Of a DNA stretch of 64,000 bases, positions 37,470 to 46,159 are shown piece after piece; the stretch's first letter is position 1, and the number at the start of each line of letters is the position of its first letter. The DNA comes from Clostridium sp. D33t1_170424_F3. GTDB taxonomy: Bacteria > Bacillota > Clostridia > Oscillospirales > Acutalibacteraceae. The position numbers and the translations under genes were made by a program. The stretch spans positions 1-64,000 of the forward strand of contig NZ_JADPEG010000004.1 of NCBI RefSeq assembly GCF_015667585.1, written 5' to 3'. A model generated the notes under the pieces. The model was not told the origin of the DNA and made no database searches. It worked only from the letters and a program-made list of their open reading frames with translations.

Positions 37470-39827
37470 TTAATTCCTGCCTTTCCCAAATAATTTGCTG
37501 AGCCATGCGGAGGAACCGCCGGCCCGCTTTCTGTTTTTAAAATCGGGCGCCGTCTGATGGAAGACAAAATCGCCCGCCTGGTAAATTTCAAAGCTGTCTT
37601 CGTTGATATGGGTTTCCAGATTCCGGTATCCGGTCGGGGTAAAGACGGCGATGTCAAAGCCGACCAGATTTAAAAACGCGGTCAGAATACAGTCCTCCAG
37701 GGAAAATACGTTTTCCGTGGTATCGATGATCATCAGCTTGGGGATGTGCTGCGTAAAATCAAAGGCCTGAATTGCCTGCAGCAACGCCTGGTTCAGGTTC
37801 AGCAGTACCGCCAGAGCGGCGATAGGGAGGTCCTTTCCGGGGCTTTTCAAAATGTCGCAGTCGATCATCATCTGGATTTTTTCCAATATATAATCCTGGG
37901 TATCCTCAGGCAAATAAGCATATTGATAAATGCTGGCGCGCTTGAGCTGTGCGGGGTCGATTTTGCCGTTGTGCACAAACTGCCGCAGCCGATCCGGACT
38001 GGCTGCTTTTGTGCCGCAAAGCTGGCTGAAAAAGGGAATGCGGTCCACAAGGAAGGTTTTGTCCGTGATCATGTCCTGGATGCGGTCCCAGTACGATTCC
38101 ATATCGCCGCCGTCGACGCCGCAGATTTTAGCAAAGATGTTCGGCACCTTTACAGTCCCGCTCTCCGTTTCAAAGCAGGGGCGGAACTGCGCCTGCTCCT
38201 TCCACAGGATGCCGACTTCGTCGATGGTCGTTTTCAACGTGACCGGCACGGAACGGGTAAACTGTCGGTTGCGGAACATCCCGGTGTCCGTATAGAGAAT
38301 CTGGTCCAGCTCCCGGGAGGCCTTGTAAGCGACCGTTGCGGCCCGCACCCGTTCCTCGTGCTGAGGGAAAGGCTCCACCGGAAGGGTATTGGGCAGTACG
38401 ATGGTCCTTGCGTCCTGAATCAGCGGATTGGTCCCCAGTGTCGCCTGGACGGACAGATCGGGGCAGAAGTAAAGCACGTCGGTTCCCATGGCAGCCATCG
38501 CCCACAGGAGCGTCAGTTCGTGTATGTTTATGGTTCCATAATACAGGAAAACGGGCTGCAGCTCCGCCCGGTAGCCGGCGAACAATTTTTCTCCGTAGCG
38601 CCGCATCCAGCAGGCAAGGCGAACGCCCTGATTGTATAATTTTCCAGCGTCCTTTTCATTCAGACGGTCCATGGCGGACAGGAACGCCCGCTGCGCCAGC
38701 ATGGTTGGCAGTTTTCCGCACGGCAGTGAAAGCCGGGAAGCCAGCTGTTCCGCCAACGCCTCGGCGGTCAAGCTGCGGTTGCAGTCGCGGAACAGGGCGA
38801 TTTCCTCGTTGGTGGGCGGGGGGATACGGTTTTCCACCAGTCCCCAGGTCTTACCGCTGGATGCCAGACGGTTTTTCAGGGAAAACAGCCGATTCCGGTA
38901 TTCTTCGCGCGATTGCGCGCCCAAAGTGAAAACGAACAGATTGCACAGAGCGGGCGGCTGTGCTGTGGAACGCCGGCTGTTGGGCAGAAGCACCGCTTCA
39001 AATGGGTCCGCGTCCTTGGCCCAGCCGTTGATGTTGACTGTTTGCCCCATCCCCTGCAGGCTGCTGCGCAGATTTCCGGCGCCGGTTGACGGAGCGGCGC
39101 CGGGCCGCGTCAGAGATACCCGGGGCCGGACCGGAACTGCGCTTGGAACCGGTGCTGGAATGGGTCTGGCTGTGGGCGAAGGAACCGCTTTTGCCGGTTC
39201 CGTACGGACTTCATTGTAAACAGGAGTGGAAAACGCCGAATGTGGGTCAGCCTTTAAATAGGTTTCATCCGATGTCCAGTTTAAAAACACGACGTCGCAG
39301 CCCGCAAGGTGCAGCAGATGCAGCAAATACACTTCATATTTGGAAATGGTTCCCTCATAGAGAACCTTCGGGGCCAATTGGTCAGAAAAATGCATCAGGA
39401 CGCGGCTGCAGGTTTCACGCATCCAACACATCAGCTTGATATAGGTGTTGCGGATAATCGTATCGTTTGCGTGGTTCTGCTTGCGCAGGGCTTCCAAAGT
39501 TGCTCCCATCGCATGTGCGACTTTTTCGCGCTGTGCCGGGCGGAGCTGCCCCATCCAGACGGTCAAATGCCGGACGGCAAGCTGCGGTGTTGGAGTAAAG
39601 TTCGTTCCGATGGTGTCGTAAAATTTCTGGATCTGCGCTTCCGGCGGATTGGACAGAGGGGTATGAAAATACAGACCCTCCCGTGTGGCTTCCGTACGGT
39701 AGCGGTCGATAAAGCGATCAATTGCGCCCTCTTTATCCCTTCCAATGATACGGTAAAACAGCGGGCGGGGCGGGGTGCGTTTATCCAGATCGAGAAAAAA
39801 GATTTGAAGTGGGTCGGGTCCAGTCAT
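37470..39827 (-). CDS. yceG: YceG family protein of the Ter module, with two repeats
   Basis: The 785-residue protein belongs to the YceG_bac family, a putative component of the Ter biosynthetic module of unknown activity. It appears to contain two homologous units: CWMRETCSRVLMHF...VLYEGTISKYEVYLLHLL near residue 152 recurs as CWMRRYGEKLFAGY...FLYYGTINIHELTLL near residue 408, each with an aspartate- or asparagine-rich strand after it. A Pro/Ala-rich linker (about 210-250) separates them. It is the first gene of the operon and follows a consensus promoter. Confidence 0.82.
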   Translation of the reverse strand: MTGPDPLQIFFLDLDKRTPPRPLFYRIIGRDKEGAIDRFIDRYRTEATREGLYFHTPLSNPPEAQIQKFYDTIGTNFTPTPQLAVRHLTVWMGQLRPAQREKVAHAMGATLEALRKQNHANDTIIRNTYIKLMCWMRETCSRVLMHFSDQLAPKVLYEGTISKYEVYLLHLLHLAGCDVVFLNWTSDETYLKADPHSAFSTPVYNEVRTEPAKAVPSPTARPIPAPVPSAVPVRPRVSLTRPGAAPSTGAGNLRSSLQGMGQTVNINGWAKDADPFEAVLLPNSRRSTAQPPALCNLFVFTLGAQSREEYRNRLFSLKNRLASSGKTWGLVENRIPPPTNEEIALFRDCNRSLTAEALAEQLASRLSLPCGKLPTMLAQRAFLSAMDRLNEKDAGKLYNQGVRLACWMRRYGEKLFAGYRAELQPVFLYYGTINIHELTLLWAMAAMGTDVLYFCPDLSVQATLGTNPLIQDARTIVLPNTLPVEPFPQHEERVRAATVAYKASRELDQILYTDTGMFRNRQFTRSVPVTLKTTIDEVGILWKEQAQFRPCFETESGTVKVPNIFAKICGVDGGDMESYWDRIQDMITDKTFLVDRIPFFSQLCGTKAASPDRLRQFVHNGKIDPAQLKRASIYQYAYLPEDTQDYILEKIQMMIDCDILKSPGKDLPIAALAVLLNLNQALLQAIQAFDFTQHIPKLMIIDTTENVFSLEDCILTAFLNLVGFDIAVFTPTGYRNLETHINEDSFEIYQAGDFVFHQTAPDFKNRKRAGGSSAWLSKLFGKGRN

Positions 39828-39900
39828 TTTGTGATACTCTCCAGTATGCAGCGCCCAGGAAGGGGCCGCTCAGGTTTTTGCAAAGGTGATTTTGTTAAAA

Positions 39901-39929
39901 ATTATACTACAAAAAGACAAAAATCTCAA
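39901..39929 (-). promoter_or_regulatory. Sigma-A promoter of the Ter operon
   Basis: On the minus strand TTGAGA (39929-39924), a 17-base spacer and a perfect TATAAT (39906-39901), about 75 bases before the yceG start. This makes yceG, not the AIM24 gene, the first gene of the main transcript. Confidence 0.7.
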
Positions 39930-39986
39930 CAAGAGCGCATGTTTGTCACTAAAAAGTAAGAAAAGTTAACAAATTATACATTTTTA

Positions 39987-40829
39987 TCAGCTGCGGCTGG
40001 TGTTCATGTTCATTGCGTGAGTGCTGCCGGTTCCCATGGCGCGGGCCTGGGAAATTGTATTGTAGATTTTAATAGTGGGCGCCAGCCAGACAGAACCGGT
40101 CCCGCGGTACACGTTGACGAGGCCTTCCCCGCTGACAGCGGAGCCAATCAGAGTTTTGGCAGAGCGCTCCACCGTAAACTGCAGATTACCGGTGCGGAGC
40201 ACGGCAAAATTGCCGTCCACCTTGAGGGTATCGTTTTCAAGTTCGACAATATCGATTTCGCAGGATGGGACCAGGCATTCCAGCACCACCAGGCCGGAGC
40301 CGGACAGGGAAATCTGGAACAGGCCCTCTCCGCCCGCCATGGCGGAGGAAACATTGCGCTGCATGATGGGTTTTACAGTTACGCTGCCCTGCGCACAGTA
40401 AAACATGCCCTTGTCTACGATGATTTCCTCTTTGTCGAGCTGTAAAATTAAGAAATGATTAAAGGAGGGCTCCAACACCAGCATGCCGCTGCCCCGGTAT
40501 TCCGGCTGTGCGACGCCCTCGCCCGTGACCATGCTGGAGAACATGCGGCCCAGTGCGTTGCCCACTGTAACGCCGGAGACCATCTCCAGATTCCCTCGGA
40601 AATAGCTCATGGCGCCCGGCTCGACGGTGACCAGATCGTTATTCAGATAAACCGCAACCTGACGGGCACGGATGTTCTGCTTTTCCATAAAATACATGTC
40701 CATGGCGGCATATGTATTGGTGGAACCCAGCAGGTGCTGATATTCCATAACCTCCACCCGCATATTGCCATATTCGGCTTTGTCAATGATTTTAATGTTT
40801 TCTCTGGTGCCAATTGCGCTGACCGGCAT
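39987..40829 (-). CDS. AIM24 family protein
   Basis: This 280-residue all-beta protein of the AIM24/DUF124 family has repeated Gly- and Val-rich strands, for example GEGLFQISLSGSGLVVLECLV-like and SGEGLVNVYRGTGSVWLAP segments, forming a double-stranded beta helix. Bacterial members have no firm function. Its start has AAAGGAGGG upstream. It is oriented like the Ter operon and lies 159 bases before yceG, but a separate promoter for yceG suggests that it is an adjacent, possibly co-regulated unit rather than part of the main transcript. Confidence 0.84.
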   Translation of the reverse strand: MPVSAIGTRENIKIIDKAEYGNMRVEVMEYQHLLGSTNTYAAMDMYFMEKQNIRARQVAVYLNNDLVTVEPGAMSYFRGNLEMVSGVTVGNALGRMFSSMVTGEGVAQPEYRGSGMLVLEPSFNHFLILQLDKEEIIVDKGMFYCAQGSVTVKPIMQRNVSSAMAGGEGLFQISLSGSGLVVLECLVPSCEIDIVELENDTLKVDGNFAVLRTGNLQFTVERSAKTLIGSAVSGEGLVNVYRGTGSVWLAPTIKIYNTISQARAMGTGSTHAMNMNTSRS

Positions 40830-40945
40830 ATAAATGCCCTCCTTTATGATGAAATATATAGACCTTATAAATTGCAGTATACTGCTTTGTTCGACAAAAA
40901 GCCAGCGAAACCCAGAAGATTTTACATATCGTGAACAGCTTTCAC

Positions 40946-40974
40946 TTGGCTTTTGTAAGAATACCGCCTATAAT
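40946..40974 (+). promoter_or_regulatory. Sigma-A promoter for the first GNAT gene
   Basis: TTGGCT (40946-40951), a 17-base spacer and a perfect TATAAT (40969-40974), 30 bases before the ATG at 41004. Confidence 0.65.
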
Positions 40975-41003
40975 AAACACATTCAGAGAAACGGGGGATA
41001 CAG

Positions 41004-41487
41004 ATGTCCATTCAAATACGGGGGTTTCAAGTAGGCGACGCGGAGGAGATCGTGCATCTGATCCACCGCAACCTGCGGGAGGTCAACAGCCGGGACTATC
41101 CGGAGGAGGAAGTAGAGCGGCTTGTGCGGGAGCATACGCCGGGAGCCGTCCGCGCAATGGCTGGACAGGGGCGGATGTTTGTCGCGCTGCTCGAAACTGC
41201 TCTGGTGGGTGTGCTCTGTGTGCTTCCCTCCTGGGAGAAGGAGCGGGAATACTGGCTGCGGACGGTTTTTGTTTCACCGGAGCTTCATGGAAAAGGGGTT
41301 GGCAGTATGCTTGTGAATGCAGGGGAGGCGTATGCTCTTGAAGTGGGGGCAGTGACCCTGCGTCTTTGCGCTTCACAGACCGCGCACGGCTTTTATCAAA
41401 AGCTGGGGTAATCGGGATCTGGAAAAGGAAGCGGACGCTGATGGGCTGTATCCGATGGAGAAGCGCTTTGATATGGCATACATGTGA
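41004..41487 (+). pseudogene. GNAT N-acetyltransferase broken by a one-base insertion near its end
   Basis: The frame from 41004 encodes 135 residues of a normal GNAT domain, with the acetyl-CoA loop VSPELHGKGVGSMLV near residue 95, and stops at TAA 41409-41411, right after GFYQKLG. In this family the next residues are usually Tyr and a short tail. Dropping one A at 41410-41411 restores TAT and then 25 further codons, reading YRDLEKEADADGLYPMEKRF and DMAYM, to TGA 41485-41487. So the gene is frameshifted, or the base is a sequencing error. The truncated protein lacks only the last strand and may retain some fold. It has its own promoter. Confidence 0.8.
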
Positions 41488-41520
41488 TTGCCATAATGCT
41501 AAAACAGGAAAAGTGATAAA

Positions 41521-42048
41521 ATGAAATTGCTATTTGAAAAAGGAACAAAGATGGATGTGAACGAGCTGGAAAAGCTCTATGACGCCTTAAATGATTACCT
41601 GGCCCGCCATACGAATTTCCCCGGCTGGATCAAGGGCGTTTACCCAGTCCGGAAAACTGCGGAGGATGGAATAGAAGAAGGAACTTTGTTTGTAGCCAGA
41701 AGCAGCGGTCAAATTATTGGGACGGTTATTCTGCGCCATGAGCCGGAGGCAGGGTATTCCCAGGCTGACTGGCATGTCCATCTGGAGGATGCAGAGGTTT
41801 TTGTGGTCTATACTTTGGCTGTCCATCCACAGTACCTGGGCAAGGGAGTAGGAAAAGCGCTGATAGAGTTTGCTGTCCGGTACAGTGTGGAGCAGAAAGC
41901 CAAAGCGGTAAGACTGGACGTTTACGAGAACAACACGCCCGCAATCGGCCTGTATAAAAAGTGCGGGTTTCATTACGTGGACACCGTGGATCTGGGGTGT
42001 TCGAATTACGGGCTGAACCGGTTTGAGCTGTACCAAAAATTATTGTAG
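41521..42048 (+). CDS. GNAT family N-acetyltransferase
   Basis: This 175-residue acetyltransferase is intact. The acetyl-CoA-binding motif A is VYTLAVHPQYLGKGVGKALIEFA near residues 98-120 (pattern QYLGKGVGKAL), and motif B is NNTPAIGLYKKCGFHYV near residue 140. The substrate cannot be predicted. It follows the broken GNAT gene by 33 bases and may share its promoter. No clear Shine-Dalgarno better than AGGAAAAG is seen before ATG 41521. Confidence 0.87.
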   Translation: MKLLFEKGTKMDVNELEKLYDALNDYLARHTNFPGWIKGVYPVRKTAEDGIEEGTLFVARSSGQIIGTVILRHEPEAGYSQADWHVHLEDAEVFVVYTLAVHPQYLGKGVGKALIEFAVRYSVEQKAKAVRLDVYENNTPAIGLYKKCGFHYVDTVDLGCSNYGLNRFELYQKLL

Positions 42049-42051
42049 TGT

Positions 42052-42092
42052 AAAAAATGGGACGGATATGCACATTGCATATCCGTCCCATT
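42052..42092 (-). terminator. Intrinsic terminator of ptsH
   Basis: AATGGGACGGATATGC (42056-42071) pairs with GCATATCCGTCCCATT (42077-42092). The T run lies on the minus-strand side, so the primary use is for ptsH, but it also separates the convergent GNAT gene. Confidence 0.82.
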
Positions 42093-42111
42093 GCTTCTAT
42101 GAAAATTCAGC

Positions 42112-42369
42112 TTATAAATTTTCCTTGAAGAACGCTTCCAGTGCGGGAGCCGCAGTATCCTCGTCCGCACCGTCGACGGTGACGACGATTTCCTCGCCCT
42201 TTTTGGCTGCAAGGCCCATGACGGAGAAGATTTTCTTGGCGTCGCCGGACTGCTCGCCTTTTTTGAGGGTGACGGCGCTTGCAAATTCCTTCGCTTTTTT
42301 GACCAACAGGCCGGCCGGTCTGGCGTGGATTCCTTCATTGTCGGTAATTACATACTTAAATTCCTTCAT
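42112..42369 (-). CDS. ptsH: HPr family phosphocarrier with Lys46
   Basis: This 85-residue HPr has the phosphorylated histidine H15 in GIHARPAG, so it can pass phosphate from enzyme I to PTS permeases. The regulatory region reads DAKKIFSVMGL: position 46, Ser in the classical Firmicutes HPr (KSIMGVMSL), is Lys here, and M48/G49 are Phe/Ser. It therefore should not be phosphorylated by HPr kinase in the usual way and is unlikely to serve CcpA as HPr(Ser-P). It lies just after fruA but has its own promoter and terminator. Confidence 0.9.
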   Translation of the reverse strand: MKEFKYVITDNEGIHARPAGLLVKKAKEFASAVTLKKGEQSGDAKKIFSVMGLAAKKGEEIVVTVDGADEDTAAPALEAFFKENL

Positions 42370-42453
42370 TGTTCCTATCTCCTTGCATTTTGATGGCGTC
42401 CCGGCAGAACCGGGGCGGTTATAAATTCCCCACAGGGAAATGCGGTTATCCTT

Positions 42454-42482
42454 ATTATAGGAGGAAAATTCTGGCCGGTCAA
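42454..42482 (-). promoter_or_regulatory. Sigma-A promoter of ptsH
   Basis: On the minus strand TTGACC (42482-42477), a 17-base spacer and perfect TATAAT (42459-42454), starting directly after the fruA stop codon and about 85 bases before the ptsH ATG. Confidence 0.7.
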
Positions 42483-42486
42483 TAGA

Positions 42487-44406
42487 TCAGGCCGTTTCCT
42501 TGACCGGCTTTTTCAGAATTGCCAGCAGAATCATGGCGATTACGGAGCCGATCAGAAGAGAGAGCAGATACATGGGCCAGTTTTGTACGACAGCGAAGAC
42601 AAAGATACCGCCGTGGGGTGCGGGCAGTGTGCAGCCGAACAGCATGGAGAGCGCGCCGGCGACGGCGGAGCCAACAACGCAGGAGGGAATGACGCGCAGC
42701 GGGTCGGCGGCGGCGAACGGGATTACGCCCTCCGTGATGAAGGAGAAGCCCATGATATAGTTGGTCAGCGTGGTCTGGCGCTCTTTCACAGTGAAACGAT
42801 TTTTAAAGAAGGTGGTGCACAGTGCGATTGCAAGCGGAGGCACCATGCCGCCGATCATCACAGCCGCCATGACGCCGGAGGAGACCGGATCGCCCGCGGC
42901 GTTGATCAGGGAAGCCGTGCCGAACACATAGGCCGCCTTGTTGACCGGGCCGCCCATGTCGACGCTCATCATGCCGCCGACCAGCGCGCCGAGCAGGATG
43001 CCGCTGGCTTCGTTCATACTGGACAGGGAGTTGCTGATCCAGAGGTTCAGCATGGAAACCGGCGGATTCACAATGAAGGTAATGATTGCGCCAATGGCCA
43101 GGATGCCGACAACCGGGTAAATCAGCACCGGCTTGGTGCCCTCCAGCGATTTGGGCAGGCGTCCGCAGAGCTTTTCCAGGCCCAGCATCAGGTATCCGGC
43201 GATGAAACCCGCGATCAGCGCGCCCAGGAAGCCGGAACCGCCCGCATTGGCAAGCGCGCCGCCGACAAAGCCGACCGCCAGTCCCGGACGGTCCGCGATG
43301 CTGCTTGCAATAAAGCCCGCGAGGATCGGGAGCATAAAGCCGAACGCCGCGTTGCCGACCGTCTTAAAGAATGCGGCGGCAGGAGAGTTCATGCCAAAAT
43401 TTGCAGGGTCCGCGCCGGGAGCCAGGATGGTATCGAGCAGGAAGGCGATCGCGATCAGAATGCCGCCGCCGATGACAAACGGCAGCATGTTGGAGACGCC
43501 GTTCATCAGGTGCTTGTAGATTTGATGGCCGATGCCCTCTTTGCTTTCCTCCGTGACGGCCTGCTTACCGCCTTCCGCGTGGTAAACGGGCGCATTGCCG
43601 TTTAAAATCGTTTCGATCAATTCCTTGGGGCGGGAAATGCCGTCCGAAACCCTGGTCTGAATCACCGGCTTGCCGTCAAAACGGGGCATATCCACCTTGG
43701 TGTCCGCCGCAATGATGACGCCGTCCGCCGCCGCGATTTCCGCGCGGGTCAATACATTCTTTTTGCCGCCGGAACCGTTGGTTTCCACTTTGATGGCGAC
43801 GCCCATCTCCTTGGCCTTCTCCTCCAGGCTTTCCGCCGCCATATAGGTGTGTGCGATGCCGGTGGGGCAGGCGGTGACGGCCAGGATGCGGTATGCGCCG
43901 GATGAGGCCTGCTTTGCCGCTTCTTCCTTTTGTCTGGTTTCCGCCAGCTTTTTGTTTTCCGCCGCGTCGATCAGGCGGAAAAAGGCGTCTTTGTCTTTGG
44001 CGTCCATCAGGCTTTGGCGGAACGCGTCGTCCATCAGAAGGACGCTCAGCCGGCCCAGTACGTCAAGATGGATGTTTTCTTCCGTGTCCGGCGCGGCGAT
44101 CAGGAAGAACAGGCGTGCGGGTTCTCCGTCCAGCGTGTCAAAATCCACGCCGTCCGGTGCGACCATTACGCTCAGCCCGGCCTTTTTAACCGCACTGGTT
44201 TTGGCGTGCGGGATGGCAACGCCCTCTCCGATGCCGGTAGAACCGGCGGTCTCGCGCTTAAAGACACAAGCTTCATAGGTTTCCCGATCGAGAATATTGC
44301 CGGATTTCATCATCAGGTCGACCAGATGATGGATGGCTTCTTCCTTGCTTTTGGGTGCGGCGTGCAGATCCATCGCGTCTTTGTTTAACAGCTCGGTGAT
44401 ACGCAT
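42487..44406 (-). CDS. fruA: Fructose-specific PTS permease IIABC
   Basis: This 639-residue single-chain permease is ordered IIA-IIB-IIC. IIA holds the phosphorylated H67 in GVAIPHAK, IIB the phosphorylated C180 in VTACPTGIAHTYMAAE, and IIC (about residue 300 on) is a polytopic domain with the IGGGILIAIAF and GAVGGMMSVDMGGPVNKAAY-type segments. It imports fructose as fructose-1-phosphate. ATG 44406 is chosen because GAGGAGG lies eight bases upstream; an ATG at 44433 lacks a site. It is the third gene of fruR-fruK-fruA. Confidence 0.93.
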   Translation of the reverse strand: MRITELLNKDAMDLHAAPKSKEEAIHHLVDLMMKSGNILDRETYEACVFKRETAGSTGIGEGVAIPHAKTSAVKKAGLSVMVAPDGVDFDTLDGEPARLFFLIAAPDTEENIHLDVLGRLSVLLMDDAFRQSLMDAKDKDAFFRLIDAAENKKLAETRQKEEAAKQASSGAYRILAVTACPTGIAHTYMAAESLEEKAKEMGVAIKVETNGSGGKKNVLTRAEIAAADGVIIAADTKVDMPRFDGKPVIQTRVSDGISRPKELIETILNGNAPVYHAEGGKQAVTEESKEGIGHQIYKHLMNGVSNMLPFVIGGGILIAIAFLLDTILAPGADPANFGMNSPAAAFFKTVGNAAFGFMLPILAGFIASSIADRPGLAVGFVGGALANAGGSGFLGALIAGFIAGYLMLGLEKLCGRLPKSLEGTKPVLIYPVVGILAIGAIITFIVNPPVSMLNLWISNSLSSMNEASGILLGALVGGMMSVDMGGPVNKAAYVFGTASLINAAGDPVSSGVMAAVMIGGMVPPLAIALCTTFFKNRFTVKERQTTLTNYIMGFSFITEGVIPFAAADPLRVIPSCVVGSAVAGALSMLFGCTLPAPHGGIFVFAVVQNWPMYLLSLLIGSVIAMILLAILKKPVKETA

Positions 44407-44439
44407 GATGTATTCCTCCTCATATATAAACAAATGTCC

Positions 44440-45342
44440 TCAAAGCGTTTGTAAAAGGGTACGGACGTCGTTTCCGGATGCCAGCCATTCCTGGAAGGCA
44501 GAGGCGCTGCCGGCTGCCAGCCCTGTTTTAAAAGCGGTCCCGTAGTCGCCGGACTGCAGATACCCGGCGAGGAAACCCGCCACCATGGAATCGCCCGCGC
44601 CAACGGAATTGGCTACCTTGCCGCTCGGCGGCAGGCTTTTGCAGATGGAACCGTTCTCATCCACCAGGATTGCGCCGCTGCCCGCCATGGAGATCAGAAC
44701 GTTGCGCGCGCCTTGTTCCTGCAGCTTTTTGGCGTGCAGGATGAGTTCTTCGTCCGTTTCCAGTACTTTGCCGAAGAGCTCGCCCAGTTCATGGTTGTTA
44801 GGCTTGATCAGAAAAGGCCGGTATTTCAGAACATTTTTTAACAGGTCCCCGGTTGCGTCCACAACCGCGTGGATGTTTCTGTTTTGGAGACGCTCCAGAA
44901 TCTTTTCATAAACGTCCGGCGGCAACGTGTTGGGAATGCTGCCCGCCAATACCAGAAGATCGTTTTCGTTGAGTTGGTCCAGCTTTTGATACAACGCCGA
45001 CAGGTCGGCTGGCGATATATGCGGCCCCTGCCCGTTGATCTCGCTTTCCTGTTCTGCTTTGATCTTCACATTGATGCGGGAAAAGCCGTCCGCAATGCGG
45101 ATAAAGTCGGTGCGGCATCCGTTTTGGTCCAGCAGGCGGCTGATCTCCGTCCCGGTAAAGCCCGCGATAAACCCCAAAGCGGTACTTTCAACGCCGAGAT
45201 TCCGCAGCATGATGGAGACGTTGATTCCCTTGCCGCCGGGATAGAGCTCCTCTTTTTCCGTCCGGTTGACGCCGCCGAGCGCCAAAGAGGGAAGGCGAAC
45301 GATGTAATCGAGAGAAGGATTAAATGTAACGGTGTAAATCAT
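44440..45342 (-). CDS. fruK: 1-phosphofructokinase
   Basis: This 300-residue PfkB-family kinase phosphorylates fructose-1-phosphate to fructose-1,6-bisphosphate. It has the family start MIYTVTFNPSLDYIV, the sugar-site PGGKGINVS near residue 36, LVLAGSIPNTLP near residue 130, and the catalytic signature VGAGDSMVAGFLAGYLQ with the base Asp near residue 250. Its ATG overlaps the fruR stop by ATGA, and fruA follows 33 bases on, so substrate uptake and phosphorylation are made together. Confidence 0.94.
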   Translation of the reverse strand: MIYTVTFNPSLDYIVRLPSLALGGVNRTEKEELYPGGKGINVSIMLRNLGVESTALGFIAGFTGTEISRLLDQNGCRTDFIRIADGFSRINVKIKAEQESEINGQGPHISPADLSALYQKLDQLNENDLLVLAGSIPNTLPPDVYEKILERLQNRNIHAVVDATGDLLKNVLKYRPFLIKPNNHELGELFGKVLETDEELILHAKKLQEQGARNVLISMAGSGAILVDENGSICKSLPPSGKVANSVGAGDSMVAGFLAGYLQSGDYGTAFKTGLAAGSASAFQEWLASGNDVRTLLQTL

Positions 45343-46109
45343 GTGGAGGGAGTCTCCTTTCCGGGGATGGTTTCAATGACCTTGGTGCGCGTGCCGAATT
45401 GTTTTTCGGAGAGCGTCGTGGTGATGATCTCCGCGCTGGACAGCTCCGCAAAGGTCACGGAAAACAGTTGGTTGAATTTGGAGGCGTCCGCCAAAACAAA
45501 ACAGCGGTTGCTGTGCAGCATGGCTTCGGTTTTGACGCGCGCTTCATCGATGTCCGGCGTGGTGTAGCCGGCCTGCAGACTGACGCCGTTTGTGCCGAAA
45601 AAACCGATCGAGAAGCGGAACCGCTGCAGGCTGTGGACCGCCTCCGTGCCGATGATCGCCTCGGTCACCGCCTTGATGCTTCCGGCGATCACATGCGTTT
45701 TCATGCCTTTTTGGGCCAGTTTGCGCGCATGGACGATACCGTTCGTCACGTAAACCGCGTTCTGTTCTGTCAGATAGTCGATCATCAGTTCCGTTGTGGT
45801 GCCGGCGTCCAGAAAGACGAAGTCGTTCTTTTTGACCAGGGACGCAGCGTACTGCGCGATGCTGTGTTTATCCTCTACGTTAAGGCTGTGTTTGACGGCG
45901 GTTTCGTCCTCCGTCACTTTGAAAATGCCGCTGATAGCGGTTGCGCCGCCGTGCACCTTATTCAGCCTGCCCAGGCGGTGCAGTACGGTCAGATCGCGCC
46001 GGATAGTGGATTCGGAGGTATGCAGGAGCTCTGTCAGCTCGATCACGGAGACCGCCTTTTTTTCCTCCAGCATTTTTAAAATGGCTGCATGCCGTTCTTC
46101 CGTCAGCAT
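45339..46109 (-). CDS. fruR: DeoR-family regulator of the fructose operon
   Basis: This 256-residue DeoR/GlpR-family regulator has an N-terminal helix-turn-helix (LTEERHAAILKMLEEKKAVSV, then TSESTIRRDLTVL) and a C-terminal sugar-phosphate-isomerase-like effector domain (DAGTTTELMIDYL, then FFGTNGVSLQAGYTTPDIDEA). The usual effector of its fruR relatives is fructose-1-phosphate. ATG 46109 follows AAGGAAG; the frame to 46169 is an upstream extension without a site. It is the first gene of the operon and probably represses its own promoter. Confidence 0.9.
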   Translation of the reverse strand: MLTEERHAAILKMLEEKKAVSVIELTELLHTSESTIRRDLTVLHRLGRLNKVHGGATAISGIFKVTEDETAVKHSLNVEDKHSIAQYAASLVKKNDFVFLDAGTTTELMIDYLTEQNAVYVTNGIVHARKLAQKGMKTHVIAGSIKAVTEAIIGTEAVHSLQRFRFSIGFFGTNGVSLQAGYTTPDIDEARVKTEAMLHSNRCFVLADASKFNQLFSVTFAELSSAEIITTTLSEKQFGTRTKVIETIPGKETPST

Positions 46110-46130
46110 GGTATCACTTCCTTTGACTTT

Positions 46131-46159
46131 ATAATACAGCCAAAAACAGTCATAGTCAA
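46131..46159 (-). promoter_or_regulatory. Sigma-A promoter of fruRKA
   Basis: On the minus strand TTGACT (46159-46154), a 17-base spacer and TATTAT (46136-46131), about 22 bases before the fruR start. Confidence 0.7.

Noticed and set aside
35454-37493. A 679-codon open frame on the plus strand across the TerD and TelA genes
   Set aside because: It runs antisense to four well-identified genes, has no ribosome site and no family resemblance. It is a by-product of the codon bias of the real genes.
42583-43605. A 340-codon plus-strand frame inside fruA
   Set aside because: Antisense to the PTS IIC domain, highly charged and low in hydrophobic residues; no start signal.
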